A DNA stretch of 64,000 nucleotides from assembly GCA_934668875.1 (NCBI GenBank), contig CAKUON010000001.1:1-64000 (forward strand). The letters run 5' to 3'. The notes beneath the pieces are model-generated. The model was not told the origin of the DNA. It made no database searches and saw only the letters and a program-made list of their open reading frames with translations. This DNA is from an uncultured Collinsella sp. GTDB taxonomy: Bacteria; Actinomycetota; Coriobacteriia; Coriobacteriales; Coriobacteriaceae. Both the position numbers and the translations under genes were made by a program. The first letter of the stretch is position 1; each line of letters begins with the position of its first letter. Below are positions 19,336 to 27,007 of the stretch, one piece after another.

Positions 19336-20249
19336 TAGCGCACCTCGCTAGAATCGACGCCGGGCACGCGGCGGCAGGAATACTCGTCCGTGGCGAACTT
19401 GGGAATCTGCACGGTCTCGAGCTCGTGGGCAAGTGCCGCCGAAAGCTCGATGCCGGCGGCGCGGCGCGCAGCCTGGATCGCCAGCGGAGCCGAGATACGG
19501 CGGCGGTACTCGGCTGAGCCCCACAGGTTGGTGCCGTAGCTCAGCTCGCGCACGGATGCGGCGAGGGCACGAAGCTCGTCCTCGGTGGGCTGCTCGTTGG
19601 TAAGACCGCTGGCCTCGCCCTGCAACAGGGTCGCGCGCAGCGGACGGGCGCCCACGGTGACGTGCCAGGAGCTGTCCCACCAGGCGGCGGTGACATTAAG
19701 CGAGGGGAAGTCGGTCGCGGCCTTGCGCACGGCCTCGTAGCTCGCGCGATAGTCGTGCTTGACGACCACCACGTGCTCGATCACGTCACGCACATAACCC
19801 ATGTCCACGAACTCGGCGAGCGGCACGCGGCCGGCGCCCGTCAGCTCAACATAGGAGTCGAGCGCCAAGAAGGCCGAGAGAACATCCGAGAAACCAAAGC
19901 GGCCGTAGATGCTGCCGCCCACCGTGGCGGTGTTGCGCAGCTGCACACCCACGATGTCGTGGACGGCGAACTCGAAGACATTGTTGACAAGCGCGTTGAG
20001 CTCGGCATGGCGCTCGAGCTGGCGCAGGGTGCACATGGCACCGATGCGAAACTCGGTCTCGGTCTCCTCGATCTGATCGAGTCCGCAGGCCGAAAGGTCA
20101 ATCGCCGTCGCCACGCGACGCGAACCCAGGCGCATCCAGATGCCGCCGCCCACAATCTTGTTGTTGCGGTTTTTCTGCAAGAGCTCATAGGCTTCGGCCG
20201 CGTTTCCAACACGGACGTAGGTACCGAACTTGAGCACGTTCTCCCCCAT
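19335..20249 (-). CDS. FAD-binding subunit of a molybdenum hydroxylase (XdhB/CoxM-like)
   Basis: A 304-residue subunit that carries FAD between the iron-sulfur clusters and the electron acceptor. The FAD-binding motif region is KIVGGGIWMRLG (near residue 31) and RNTATVGGSIYGRFGFSD (near residue 104), followed by a CO-dehydrogenase flavoprotein C-terminal domain. The start follows GGGGGAG-type sequence at the expected spacing. Its stop overlaps the start of the large subunit by one base, so the two are translationally coupled. The usual second glycine-rich FAD motif is only partly conserved. Confidence 0.87.
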   Translation of the reverse strand: MGENVLKFGTYVRVGNAAEAYELLQKNRNNKIVGGGIWMRLGSRRVATAIDLSACGLDQIEETETEFRIGAMCTLRQLERHAELNALVNNVFEFAVHDIVGVQLRNTATVGGSIYGRFGFSDVLSAFLALDSYVELTGAGRVPLAEFVDMGYVRDVIEHVVVVKHDYRASYEAVRKAATDFPSLNVTAAWWDSSWHVTVGARPLRATLLQGEASGLTNEQPTEDELRALAASVRELSYGTNLWGSAEYRRRISAPLAIQAARRAAGIELSAALAHELETVQIPKFATDEYSCRRVPGVDSSEVR

Positions 20250-20333
20250 CTCTTCACTTGTCCAGTGCTTTTAAGTGTACCAAACGAGGAGCCGCACGCC
20301 GTTGCAGGACAAAATCCACCCACCCATCCATAT

Positions 20334-20398
20334 CTTGCGGTGAAATACGGACTGTTTGGCGGATTCAGAGCGCCAAACAGTCCGTATTTCACCGCAAG
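20334..20398. repeat. Family A palindrome, copy 3
   Basis: Perfect 28-bp arms (20334-20361 and 20371-20398) enclose a 9-nt loop, the longest and cleanest member of the family. It lies upstream of the FAD subunit gene and just past the gdhA terminator. Confidence 0.92.
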
Positions 20399-20420
20399 TT
20401 ATGAGGAGGCCGACGGGATA

Positions 20421-20457
20421 GAAAAGGCTCCCAGCTGCGATAGCTGGAAGCCTTTTC
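20421..20457 (-). terminator. Rho-independent terminator of gdhA
   Basis: A stem of about 16 bp (GAAAAGGCTTCCAGCT with its complement, one mismatch) ends in TTTTC on the minus strand, 22 nt after the gdhA stop codon. Confidence 0.88.
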
Positions 20458-20478
20458 GAATGCTATGTCAGGCAGGGT

Positions 20479-21834
20479 TTAGCACACGCCCTGGGCGAGC
20501 ATGGCGTCGGCGACCTTCAGGAAGCCGGCGATGTTAGCGCCCATGACGAAGTTGCCTTCCTCGCCGTACTCCTTGGCGGTGTCGTCCACGTTGTGGAACA
20601 TGCCGCGCATGAGCTGCTCGAGTTTGCCGTCGACCTCCTCGAAGGTCCAGGACAGGTGCTCGGCGTTCTGGCTCATCTCGAGGCCGGACACGAGCACGCC
20701 GCCGGCGTTGGCAGCCTTACCGGGCATGAAGGCGACGCCGTTCTCCTGGAAGTAGGTCGTGGCCTCGATGGTCGTGGGCATGTTCGCGCCCTCGCCGACC
20801 ACCTTGCAGCCGTTGGCGACGAGCGCCTGGGCGTCCTCGAGCAGCAGCGTGTTCTCGCGAGCGCAGGGCAGTGCGATGTCGCAGGCCAGCTGCCACACGC
20901 CGCGGCCGTCGCCCTCGTGCCACACGGCGTTGGGCTTCTCGTCGACGTACATGGCGAGCGTGACGCCCTTGTCGTGGCCGGAGCGCTTCTGGTTGTAGAC
21001 GTGCTCGAGCACGGTGTAGTCGATGCCGTCGGGATCCTCGACCCAGCCGTGGGTGTCGGAGCAGGCGAGCACCTTGCCGCCGAGCTGGGCGACCTTCTGG
21101 ACAGCGTAGATGGCGACGTTACCGGAGCCGTGAACGACGACGTTCTTGCCCTCGAAGGAATCGCCGCGGCTCTTGAGGTACTCGTCCACAAAGTAGACCA
21201 GGCCGTAGCCGGTGGCCTCGGTACGGGCGAGCGAGCCGCCAAAGGAGAGGCCCTTGCCGGTAAGGACGCCGGTCCACTCGTTGGTCAGGCGCTTGTACTG
21301 ACCGAACATGTAGGCAACCTCGCGGCCGCCAACGCCCAGGTCGCCGGCGGGAACGTCGGTGTTGGGCCCGATGTGGCGGTAGAGCTCGGTCATGAAGGAC
21401 TGGCAGAAGTGCATGATCTCGTTGTTAGACTTGCCCTTGGGGTCAAAGTCGGAGCCGCCCTTGCCGCCGCCCATGGGAAGGGTGGTCAGGCTGTTCTTGA
21501 GGATCTGCTCCAGGCCCAGGAACTTGAGCATGCCCAGGGTGACCGTCGGGTTAAAGCGCAGGCCGCCCTTGTAGGGTCCAATGGCAGAGTTGAACTCGAC
21601 GCGGTAGCCGCGGTTGACCTGGACCTTGCCCTGGTCGTCGACCCAGGGAACACGGAACATAACGATGCGCTCGGGCTCGACGAGGCGCTCCAGCAAGGCG
21701 GCCTCCTCGTACTCGGGATGGGCGTCGAGCGCCGGCTGGATGGTGCCGAGGATCTCGGTCGCGGCCTGGATGAACTCAGGCTGCTCGGGATAGCGGGCCT
21801 TGAGCTCGTCGAGAACTTTCTGCGTGTAGCTCAT
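20479..21834 (-). CDS. gdhA: NADP-type glutamate dehydrogenase
   Basis: A 451-residue hexameric-type enzyme interconverting glutamate and 2-oxoglutarate plus ammonia. The substrate-binding PMGGGKGGSDFDPKGKS segment contains the catalytic Lys near residue 125, followed by VPAGDLGVGGRE and the dinucleotide-binding GSGNVAIYAVQK in the C-terminal Rossmann domain. Length and motifs match the NADP(H)-dependent 450-residue class, usually biosynthetic. The ATG at 21834 follows GGAGGA; an upstream extension is unlikely. It is monocistronic with its own terminator, and a long (about 250 nt) upstream region separates it from the DUF3343 gene. Confidence 0.95.
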   Translation of the reverse strand: MSYTQKVLDELKARYPEQPEFIQAATEILGTIQPALDAHPEYEEAALLERLVEPERIVMFRVPWVDDQGKVQVNRGYRVEFNSAIGPYKGGLRFNPTVTLGMLKFLGLEQILKNSLTTLPMGGGKGGSDFDPKGKSNNEIMHFCQSFMTELYRHIGPNTDVPAGDLGVGGREVAYMFGQYKRLTNEWTGVLTGKGLSFGGSLARTEATGYGLVYFVDEYLKSRGDSFEGKNVVVHGSGNVAIYAVQKVAQLGGKVLACSDTHGWVEDPDGIDYTVLEHVYNQKRSGHDKGVTLAMYVDEKPNAVWHEGDGRGVWQLACDIALPCARENTLLLEDAQALVANGCKVVGEGANMPTTIEATTYFQENGVAFMPGKAANAGGVLVSGLEMSQNAEHLSWTFEEVDGKLEQLMRGMFHNVDDTAKEYGEEGNFVMGANIAGFLKVADAMLAQGVC

Positions 21835-22044
21835 GCTTCCTCCAATTGATGGAAAAGAAAGGTGTCGTTCGCGGCGCCCCATGCGCCGTGAGCTTTATCG
21901 AGTATGGATAATATCGCACTGTTGCAGCAAAGTTACGCATAAGCCGACGAGCGGATGTTTCGTTTTGATTACGATGCAGGTAGAAGCGTTTTTGAGCACC
22001 TGACGTGCAAAATCAGTGTTTCAAACCTGTTTCGTCCACGTGTT

Positions 22045-22088
22045 CCAAACCACCACAAAGGTGCCTGTCCCCATTGTGGTGGTTTTGG
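22045..22088. repeat. Palindrome F downstream of the DUF3343 gene
   Basis: The inverted arms CCAAACCACCACAA (22045-22058) and TTGTGGTGGTTTTGG (22074-22088) surround a 15-nt loop. It abuts the stop codon of the DUF3343 gene on its downstream side and could end that transcript, but no T tract follows. Confidence 0.75.
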
Positions 22089-22091
22089 TGG

Positions 22092-22487
22092 TTAGAGGAC
22101 GAGCTGGTGGTAGTCGGCGGGGGTTATGCGGCCTTCGGTGGCGGCGCGGAAGGCGGCGAGTGCGTCACCCGAGAACGGCATGGCCCAGCACAGGCCGCAG
22201 CCGGCAGTGATGGAACCGGGCAGCGGCATAATGCGCCCGGGTACACCGGCGGCAAGACACAGCTGCTCGCACTCCATCACATCGAAGGTGCTGTCGAACG
22301 ACACGATGATCTTGCGTTCGTGGTCGAGGGCATCGTCGGACGGAGCCACGCGATGTGCCTCGCGATACGCAGCCGCCGCGGCTTCCTCCTCGGCCGTATG
22401 TCCGCAGCCGCCACAGCCGCAGGTGCAGGGCTCAGAGCCGTCGCAAGTACAAGGTTCCCCCGTGTCGGGGCAGATATCGTGAGACAT
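22092..22487 (-). CDS. DUF3343 protein with cysteine-rich N-terminal extension
   Basis: A 131-residue protein. The C-terminal half (about residues 57-130) matches the DUF3343 family, with a beta strand (IIVSFDSTFDVMECE), PGRIMPLPG and TAGCGLCWAMPF. DUF3343 proteins are linked by comparative genomics to selenium metabolism as possible Se/S carriers. The N-terminal 30 residues are unusual: CPDTGEPCTC, CTCGCGGCGH, with eight cysteines, a possible metal site. The start at 22487 has GGGAG five nucleotides upstream. It lies 15 nt after mobA and downstream of selC and selB, supporting a role in the selenium/molybdenum pathway. The function is inferred only from family and context. Confidence 0.75.
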   Translation of the reverse strand: MSHDICPDTGEPCTCDGSEPCTCGCGGCGHTAEEEAAAAAYREAHRVAPSDDALDHERKIIVSFDSTFDVMECEQLCLAAGVPGRIMPLPGSITAGCGLCWAMPFSGDALAAFRAATEGRITPADYHQLVL

Positions 22488-22502
22488 GGCAACTCCCATC
22501 GT

Positions 22503-23135
22503 CTAGGCGAGCAGCTCGGCTGCCGCAAACTCCTCGGGCGTATTGACGTTTTCGAAGCAGAGCAGCGACCCGGCCGCCTCGATAATCTGCGGCTCGTCTA
22601 GATAGCCGGCATGCACTCGGTCGATCAGGCAGCGGATGCGCTGGCGATCGCTGGCGAGGAGCTCGCGAGCCACCGGCGTACAGGCCTCGCGACGCCAGAC
22701 GGCGCACAGCGGCTCAATCCCCTGCTCCTCGCGTGGGACGCACACGTCGAGCAGGCCTTCCTTAACCCGATCAGCAAGCGTGCCGATCAGTTCTGGCGAG
22801 ACAAACGGCATATCGCAGGCGACGATCGCCACGAGGGGCAGCCGAGCAGCAGCCAGCGAGCTCGCGATGCCGCGCATGGCACCGGCGGGGCCGTCGATGT
22901 CCATGACTACACGCGGAACCAGGCCATCGAACTCGCACTCCCTGAGATAGGCGAGCTCCTCGGGGCGCGAGGTCGTCACAACAAGCTCGCTACCGACCAG
23001 GGTGAGCCGCTCCAGCACGCGCTCGATCAGTGGCTTGCCGCAAAACGCCATGCGCGCCTTATCGCAGCCCATGCGCGAGGACAGCCCGCCCGCCTGGACG
23101 ACACAAGAAAGATCGGCACGTCTTACGGTAGTCAT
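22503..23135 (-). CDS. mobA: Molybdenum cofactor guanylyltransferase (MobA-like nucleotidyltransferase)
   Basis: A 210-residue NTP transferase of the MobA/MocA fold. It begins with the diagnostic loop VVQAGGLSSRMGCDKA (residues 12-27), followed by metal-binding ACDMPFVSPE near residue 97. MobA attaches GMP to molybdopterin to make the guanine-dinucleotide cofactor used by the DMSO-reductase family, which fits the neighbouring fdhF and the molybdopterin oxidoreductase. MocA, which makes the cytosine form for xanthine-dehydrogenase-type enzymes, is a related alternative; the VVQAGG start is closer to MobA. The ATG at 23135 is preceded by GGAGGT. It is followed by a DUF3343 gene. Confidence 0.82.
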   Translation of the reverse strand: MTTVRRADLSCVVQAGGLSSRMGCDKARMAFCGKPLIERVLERLTLVGSELVVTTSRPEELAYLRECEFDGLVPRVVMDIDGPAGAMRGIASSLAAARLPLVAIVACDMPFVSPELIGTLADRVKEGLLDVCVPREEQGIEPLCAVWRREACTPVARELLASDRQRIRCLIDRVHAGYLDEPQIIEAAGSLLCFENVNTPEEFAAAELLA

Positions 23136-23223
23136 ACGGCAAAACACCTCCATCGGCATGCTCGAAACCCGGTGCACGAAGCTAAATACAGCCGCCAAAA
23201 TAGCGGCGCTACAAAAAGCTCGT

Positions 23224-23280
23224 GCAAAAACAAAACAGCGCCTTTGCGGCACGCAGCAAGACCGCGAGCACAAAAGCGCT
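23224..23280 (-). terminator. Probable terminator after tRNA-Sec
   Basis: On the minus strand AGCGCTTTTG pairs imperfectly with CAAAGGCGCT across a 20-30 nt loop region and is followed by GTTTTGTTTTTG. It starts 9 nt past the encoded CCA of tRNA-Sec. Confidence 0.65.
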
Positions 23281-23289
23281 GGTAGCGTA

Positions 23290-23386
23290 TGGCGGGAACG
23301 TATGTGAATCGAACACATCCAAGACGTTTTGCACGCCTCGCAACGGTTTTGAGGACCGCGGAGCCCACCGGAGCCCATCCGTTCCC
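23290..23386 (-). tRNA. selC: tRNA-Sec (anticodon TCA)
   Basis: A 97-nt gene with encoded CCA. It has the hallmarks of selenocysteine tRNA: an extended acceptor arm (GGGAACG pairing with CGTTCCC plus one position), a 6-bp D stem of GGGCTC self-pairing around CGGT, anticodon TCA, a long variable arm and a T arm of ATGTG-TTCGATT-CACAT. It lies directly after selB and before mobA. The anticodon loop reads CCTCAAA, so the base before the anticodon is C rather than the near-universal U33. The tRNA decodes UGA in fdhF. Confidence 0.95.
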
Positions 23387-23455
23387 AAGTGCGGCGATAT
23401 TTTACCAAACCAGGCAGCCCGCAGCCGCACAGGACACCAGAGTAGTCATTCTGGA

Positions 23456-23522
23456 AGTTGCGGTGGAATACGGACTAAATGGACTAGATATAGGGGTAAA
23501 CAGTCCGTATTTCACCGCAACT
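23456..23522. repeat. Family A palindrome, copy 4
   Basis: Arms of 21 bp (23456-23476 and 23502-23522, one mismatch) surround a 25-nt loop. It begins next to a short family-B-like segment (AGTAGTCATTCTGG, 23441-23454) and ends 11 nt before the selB stop codon. Confidence 0.88.
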
Positions 23523-23533
23523 GATGAGGGGCC

Positions 23534-25501
23534 CTAGCGCAGGGAGCGCAGGCCGCCGGCATCCTTGTCGAGCACCGTAAAGCGCACGGCATCCAGGTGC
23601 TCCAAGATGCTGATGGCGCGTTTGCGCGACACGCCCAGGGCCTCGCGCAGCACGCTCGTGGTGGCAGCGCCGCCGGCTGCCTCAATGGCGGCGGCGACGA
23701 GTTCGCGCGCATGGGCCTCGGCGGCAGCGGACAGGGCAACGTCGCGCTCGACCTTCACGATGGAACGGTTAAGCGAAAGCTCGCGCAGGGCACGCGTCAT
23801 GGTGTCGCGATCGAGTTGCAGTTGCTCTCCCACCTCAGGCAACGTCGGCGCATCGAGGCCGGCTTCGTCCAGCAAGGCAACGATACGTTCGCAGGCCTCG
23901 CACACCACACGCGCCGCGGCGGCAGCGGAGTGCGGGTCGAACACCTCGGCACCCTCGGCGGCACACACGCCACGCGAGCAGCCCTCGGCAATCAGAGCCG
24001 CGGCAACGGCATCGTCAGCGGTAGGCCAGGCAGCGTGGGCGACGGCGCCGGGCGTAAAACCCGTCTCCTTGGGAGCCGCCGCATGCATGGCGGACAGAGT
24101 TGAAGCGAGCGAGCCCATTGCGGCGTCGAGCCCGGCGACACTCGCGTACAGCGACACGTCGCCCGCGGCAAGCTCGCGCACCGCACCCTGGTCCACCAAC
24201 GAACACAGCGCAGCGTCAACATCGCCGACAACAAAATCCAATGCCGCAGCAACATCGGCAGCCGTAACCGGCAGCGCCTGCAGCGCCAGCCACGCGTCGA
24301 CCGCACCAGCAACATCCCCCGCCTCGAGCGCCGCATACAGCGCACGCTCCCCGTCGGCAAGCTCGCGCGAGCGACGGCAGCGCGACAAAAGCACGCGCCC
24401 ACCGCCAATGAGCGTAACGGGCGAATACGACAGCACCACGACATGGTCGCCGGAGCGCAGCGGCAGCGGGTCCTCCAGGCGCACCTGAACGGTTCGCGTC
24501 TCGCCCACCGCCACAGGCGCCTCGCCCTCCATGAGCATGATACGGCCGACGACCTCGGCCGTACCCGCCATCACGTGCACACGCGCGCCCGACTCGAGCA
24601 CACGCGGCTTGGCGCCCTCGCGGCCCAAATACGTAAACGTCATCATAAAACGCAGCGTCTGGCCAAAGCGGCCCTCTACGCCGAGCATCTCGCCGCGATC
24701 GAGCGAAGCGACGCCATCGCCTACCAGATTGAGCGCTACACGCTGACCGGGCAGTGCCCGCTGCGTGTCTCCATGCACCTGAATACCACGCACGCGACAG
24801 GCCGTGCGCGATGGCAGCGCGACGAGCTCATCGCCCACCGCAATCGGCGCATCGTGCAGCGTTCCCGTCACGACGGTGCCGGCGCCCTTGATCGAAAAGC
24901 AGCGATCGATCGGCAGGCGAGGCGCGGCGTCGGTTCGCTCGGCGCGATCGCGACAAGCGCCCCAACAAGCATCCACGCACTCGTCGAGCGCAGCCAGCAG
25001 GTCATCGATCCCCGCGCCGGTCTTGGACGACACGGGCACGATCGGCGCGTCCGCAAACACGGTACCCGACAAAAAGTCATCGACATCGAGCTCGGCAAGC
25101 TCGGTCATCTCGGCGTCGGCCAGATCACACATCGTCAGCGCCACCACCATATGCTTGACGCCCAGCAGCTCCAGCACATGCACGTGCTCGCGGGTCTGCG
25201 GCATCACGCCTTCGACGGCCGATACCACCAGCACAGCCACGTCGATACCCGTGGCGCCCTGCACCATGGCGCGCAAGTAATGCGCGTGGCCCGGCACGTC
25301 GACCAGGCCGACGATCTTGCCACTTGGCAGCGCCAGCTCGCCAAAGCCCAGCTCCACGGTCATACCGCGACGGCGCTCAACCTCCAGACGATCGGGATTC
25401 TTGCCAGTCAGCGCCTCGATCAGTGCCGACTTACCGTGGTCGACATGTCCCGCCGTACCCACGATAACGGGGCATTCCACGAGTGTGTTATCCGAGCTCA
25501 T
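23534..25501 (-). CDS. selB: Selenocysteine-specific elongation factor SelB
   Basis: A 655-residue translation GTPase that carries selenocysteyl-tRNA-Sec to the ribosome at UGA codons marked by a SECIS hairpin. The G1 motif GTAGHVDHGKSALIEALTG is near residue 15, DVPGH (G3) near residue 70 and TMCDLAD (G4) near residue 124. EF-Tu-like domains II and III follow, and the C-terminal quarter is winged-helix, the SECIS-binding part. The ATG at 25501 overlaps the selA stop as ATGA, so selA and selB are translationally coupled; an upstream in-frame start lies inside selA and is unlikely. tRNA-Sec follows on the same strand. Confidence 0.95.
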   Translation of the reverse strand: MSSDNTLVECPVIVGTAGHVDHGKSALIEALTGKNPDRLEVERRRGMTVELGFGELALPSGKIVGLVDVPGHAHYLRAMVQGATGIDVAVLVVSAVEGVMPQTREHVHVLELLGVKHMVVALTMCDLADAEMTELAELDVDDFLSGTVFADAPIVPVSSKTGAGIDDLLAALDECVDACWGACRDRAERTDAAPRLPIDRCFSIKGAGTVVTGTLHDAPIAVGDELVALPSRTACRVRGIQVHGDTQRALPGQRVALNLVGDGVASLDRGEMLGVEGRFGQTLRFMMTFTYLGREGAKPRVLESGARVHVMAGTAEVVGRIMLMEGEAPVAVGETRTVQVRLEDPLPLRSGDHVVVLSYSPVTLIGGGRVLLSRCRRSRELADGERALYAALEAGDVAGAVDAWLALQALPVTAADVAAALDFVVGDVDAALCSLVDQGAVRELAAGDVSLYASVAGLDAAMGSLASTLSAMHAAAPKETGFTPGAVAHAAWPTADDAVAAALIAEGCSRGVCAAEGAEVFDPHSAAAAARVVCEACERIVALLDEAGLDAPTLPEVGEQLQLDRDTMTRALRELSLNRSIVKVERDVALSAAAEAHARELVAAAIEAAGGAATTSVLREALGVSRKRAISILEHLDAVRFTVLDKDAGGLRSLR

Positions 25502-26955
25502 CGGCGCGCCGCCTTGGCAACGCACGCGGCAAGCGTCGACGCCGCCGTCTCGATATCGCGGTCGCCCACGAGCGTGCGGACGTCAAACAAAATGCGATCG
25601 TGCGAGGTGCGCGTGACAACCGGCGTATCGAAGTCCTGGACGAGCGAGCGCTTGAGCGCGTCGACCGTCAGATGCTCGTCAACAAGACGCACGGCAACGC
25701 ACATCGTCGGCAGCTCGGCGGTAGGCAGCGAACCGCCACCAGGCGTCGAGGACTCCTCGACAATCTCCAGCTCAACGGCGCACGGACAGCCAGACTTATC
25801 GAGCCCGGCCGCCATAAGGTCGCGCAGTTTGCGCGCACGACGCTCCAGATGAGCCTGCGGAAGTGTAAGCATGCTGAGCACCGGAATGTCGCGATGGGCC
25901 ACATCGGCGCCGTCCATGTAGATACGCAGCGTAGCCTCGAGCGCCGTCAACGCGAGCTTGCCCGGGCGCAGGGCGCGCATGAGCGGATGTGAGCCGCAGG
26001 CCTGGATCAGGTCGCGACGGCCCATGATGATGCCCGCCTGCGCGGCACCGAGCAGCTTATCGCCCGAACACGACACGATGTCGAGCCCGGCGGCTACCGA
26101 GGTCGGCGTGGTCTCCTCGCCGCCGCGAACCAGGATGTCGTCGGGCAGCAGCGCGCCCGAGCCCTGGTCTTCGTAGAACAGCAGACCATGCTTGTGGGCC
26201 AGCGCGGCAAGCTCCTTGGAGCTCACTTCCTCGTGAAAGCCCTCTATGCGGTAGTTGGAAGGATGAACCTTCAAAATCATGGCCGTGTCTGGCGTGATGG
26301 CGCGCTCGTAGTCGGCCAGGTGCGTACGGTTGGTGGCGCCGACCTCGACGAGCCGAGCGCCCGAGGCCTCCATGACATCGGGAATGCGGAAGCTGCCGCC
26401 GATCTCGACGAGTTCGCCGCGGCTCACGATGACCTCTTTGCCTGCGGCATGGGTGGCCAGCACCAGTAGCACCGCGGCGGCATTGTTGTTGACGACGAGC
26501 GCATCCTCGGCACCGGTGAGCGAGCGAATCAGCTGCGCGGCGTGCTCCTTGCGCGACCCGCGCGAGCAGGTGTCGACGCTGTACTCGAGCGTGCTGTACC
26601 CGCGCGCGACCTCAGCCACAGCCTTGGCGGCCGACTCCGCAAGCGGGGCGCGACCCAGGTTGGTATGGATGACCACGCCTGTGGCATTCACAGCCGGCCG
26701 CAAGCTCGGCAGCGCGGAGCGATGGGCGCGAAACTCGATGGCCGCAGCCAGTTCGCGCTTGGAGCGCGGAGCCACACCGGCGCGAATGGCGGCACGCTCC
26801 TCGTCGAGCTCTGCCGTCACGGCGGCGTGCACCACGTCATCGCACGTCTCCCCCGCCGCCTTCACCACCGGCCACTCGGTGAGCAGCTCGTTGACAGAAG
26901 GGATGGCGCGCAGACGGGCGCGCACCTCATCGGAAATGTTCTGGCTATCGCTCAT
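25498..26955 (-). CDS. selA: L-seryl-tRNA(Sec) selenium transferase
   Basis: A 485-residue PLP enzyme that converts seryl-tRNA-Sec to selenocysteyl-tRNA-Sec using selenophosphate. The pyridoxal-binding Lys is in SCSGDKLLGAAQAG near residue 300. The N-terminal domain with IPSVNELL and the conserved NATGVVIHTNLGRAPL and NNNAAAVLL segments are present. Length is normal for the decameric bacterial enzyme (about 460-490). It begins about 50 nt after the molybdopterin oxidoreductase gene and overlaps selB. Its substrate tRNA and downstream factors are encoded next to it. Confidence 0.96.
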   Translation of the reverse strand: MSDSQNISDEVRARLRAIPSVNELLTEWPVVKAAGETCDDVVHAAVTAELDEERAAIRAGVAPRSKRELAAAIEFRAHRSALPSLRPAVNATGVVIHTNLGRAPLAESAAKAVAEVARGYSTLEYSVDTCSRGSRKEHAAQLIRSLTGAEDALVVNNNAAAVLLVLATHAAGKEVIVSRGELVEIGGSFRIPDVMEASGARLVEVGATNRTHLADYERAITPDTAMILKVHPSNYRIEGFHEEVSSKELAALAHKHGLLFYEDQGSGALLPDDILVRGGEETTPTSVAAGLDIVSCSGDKLLGAAQAGIIMGRRDLIQACGSHPLMRALRPGKLALTALEATLRIYMDGADVAHRDIPVLSMLTLPQAHLERRARKLRDLMAAGLDKSGCPCAVELEIVEESSTPGGGSLPTAELPTMCVAVRLVDEHLTVDALKRSLVQDFDTPVVTRTSHDRILFDVRTLVGDRDIETAASTLAACVAKAARR

Positions 26956-27007
26956 GTGCGGCCTTTCAAAACAAACGTGGATCAGTCAAATACATCGGCT
27001 GAGTCAA

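Noticed and set aside
16555..19338. 927-residue frame opposite the molybdenum hydroxylase
   Set aside because: Same antisense effect; the minus-strand gene has all cofactor motifs.
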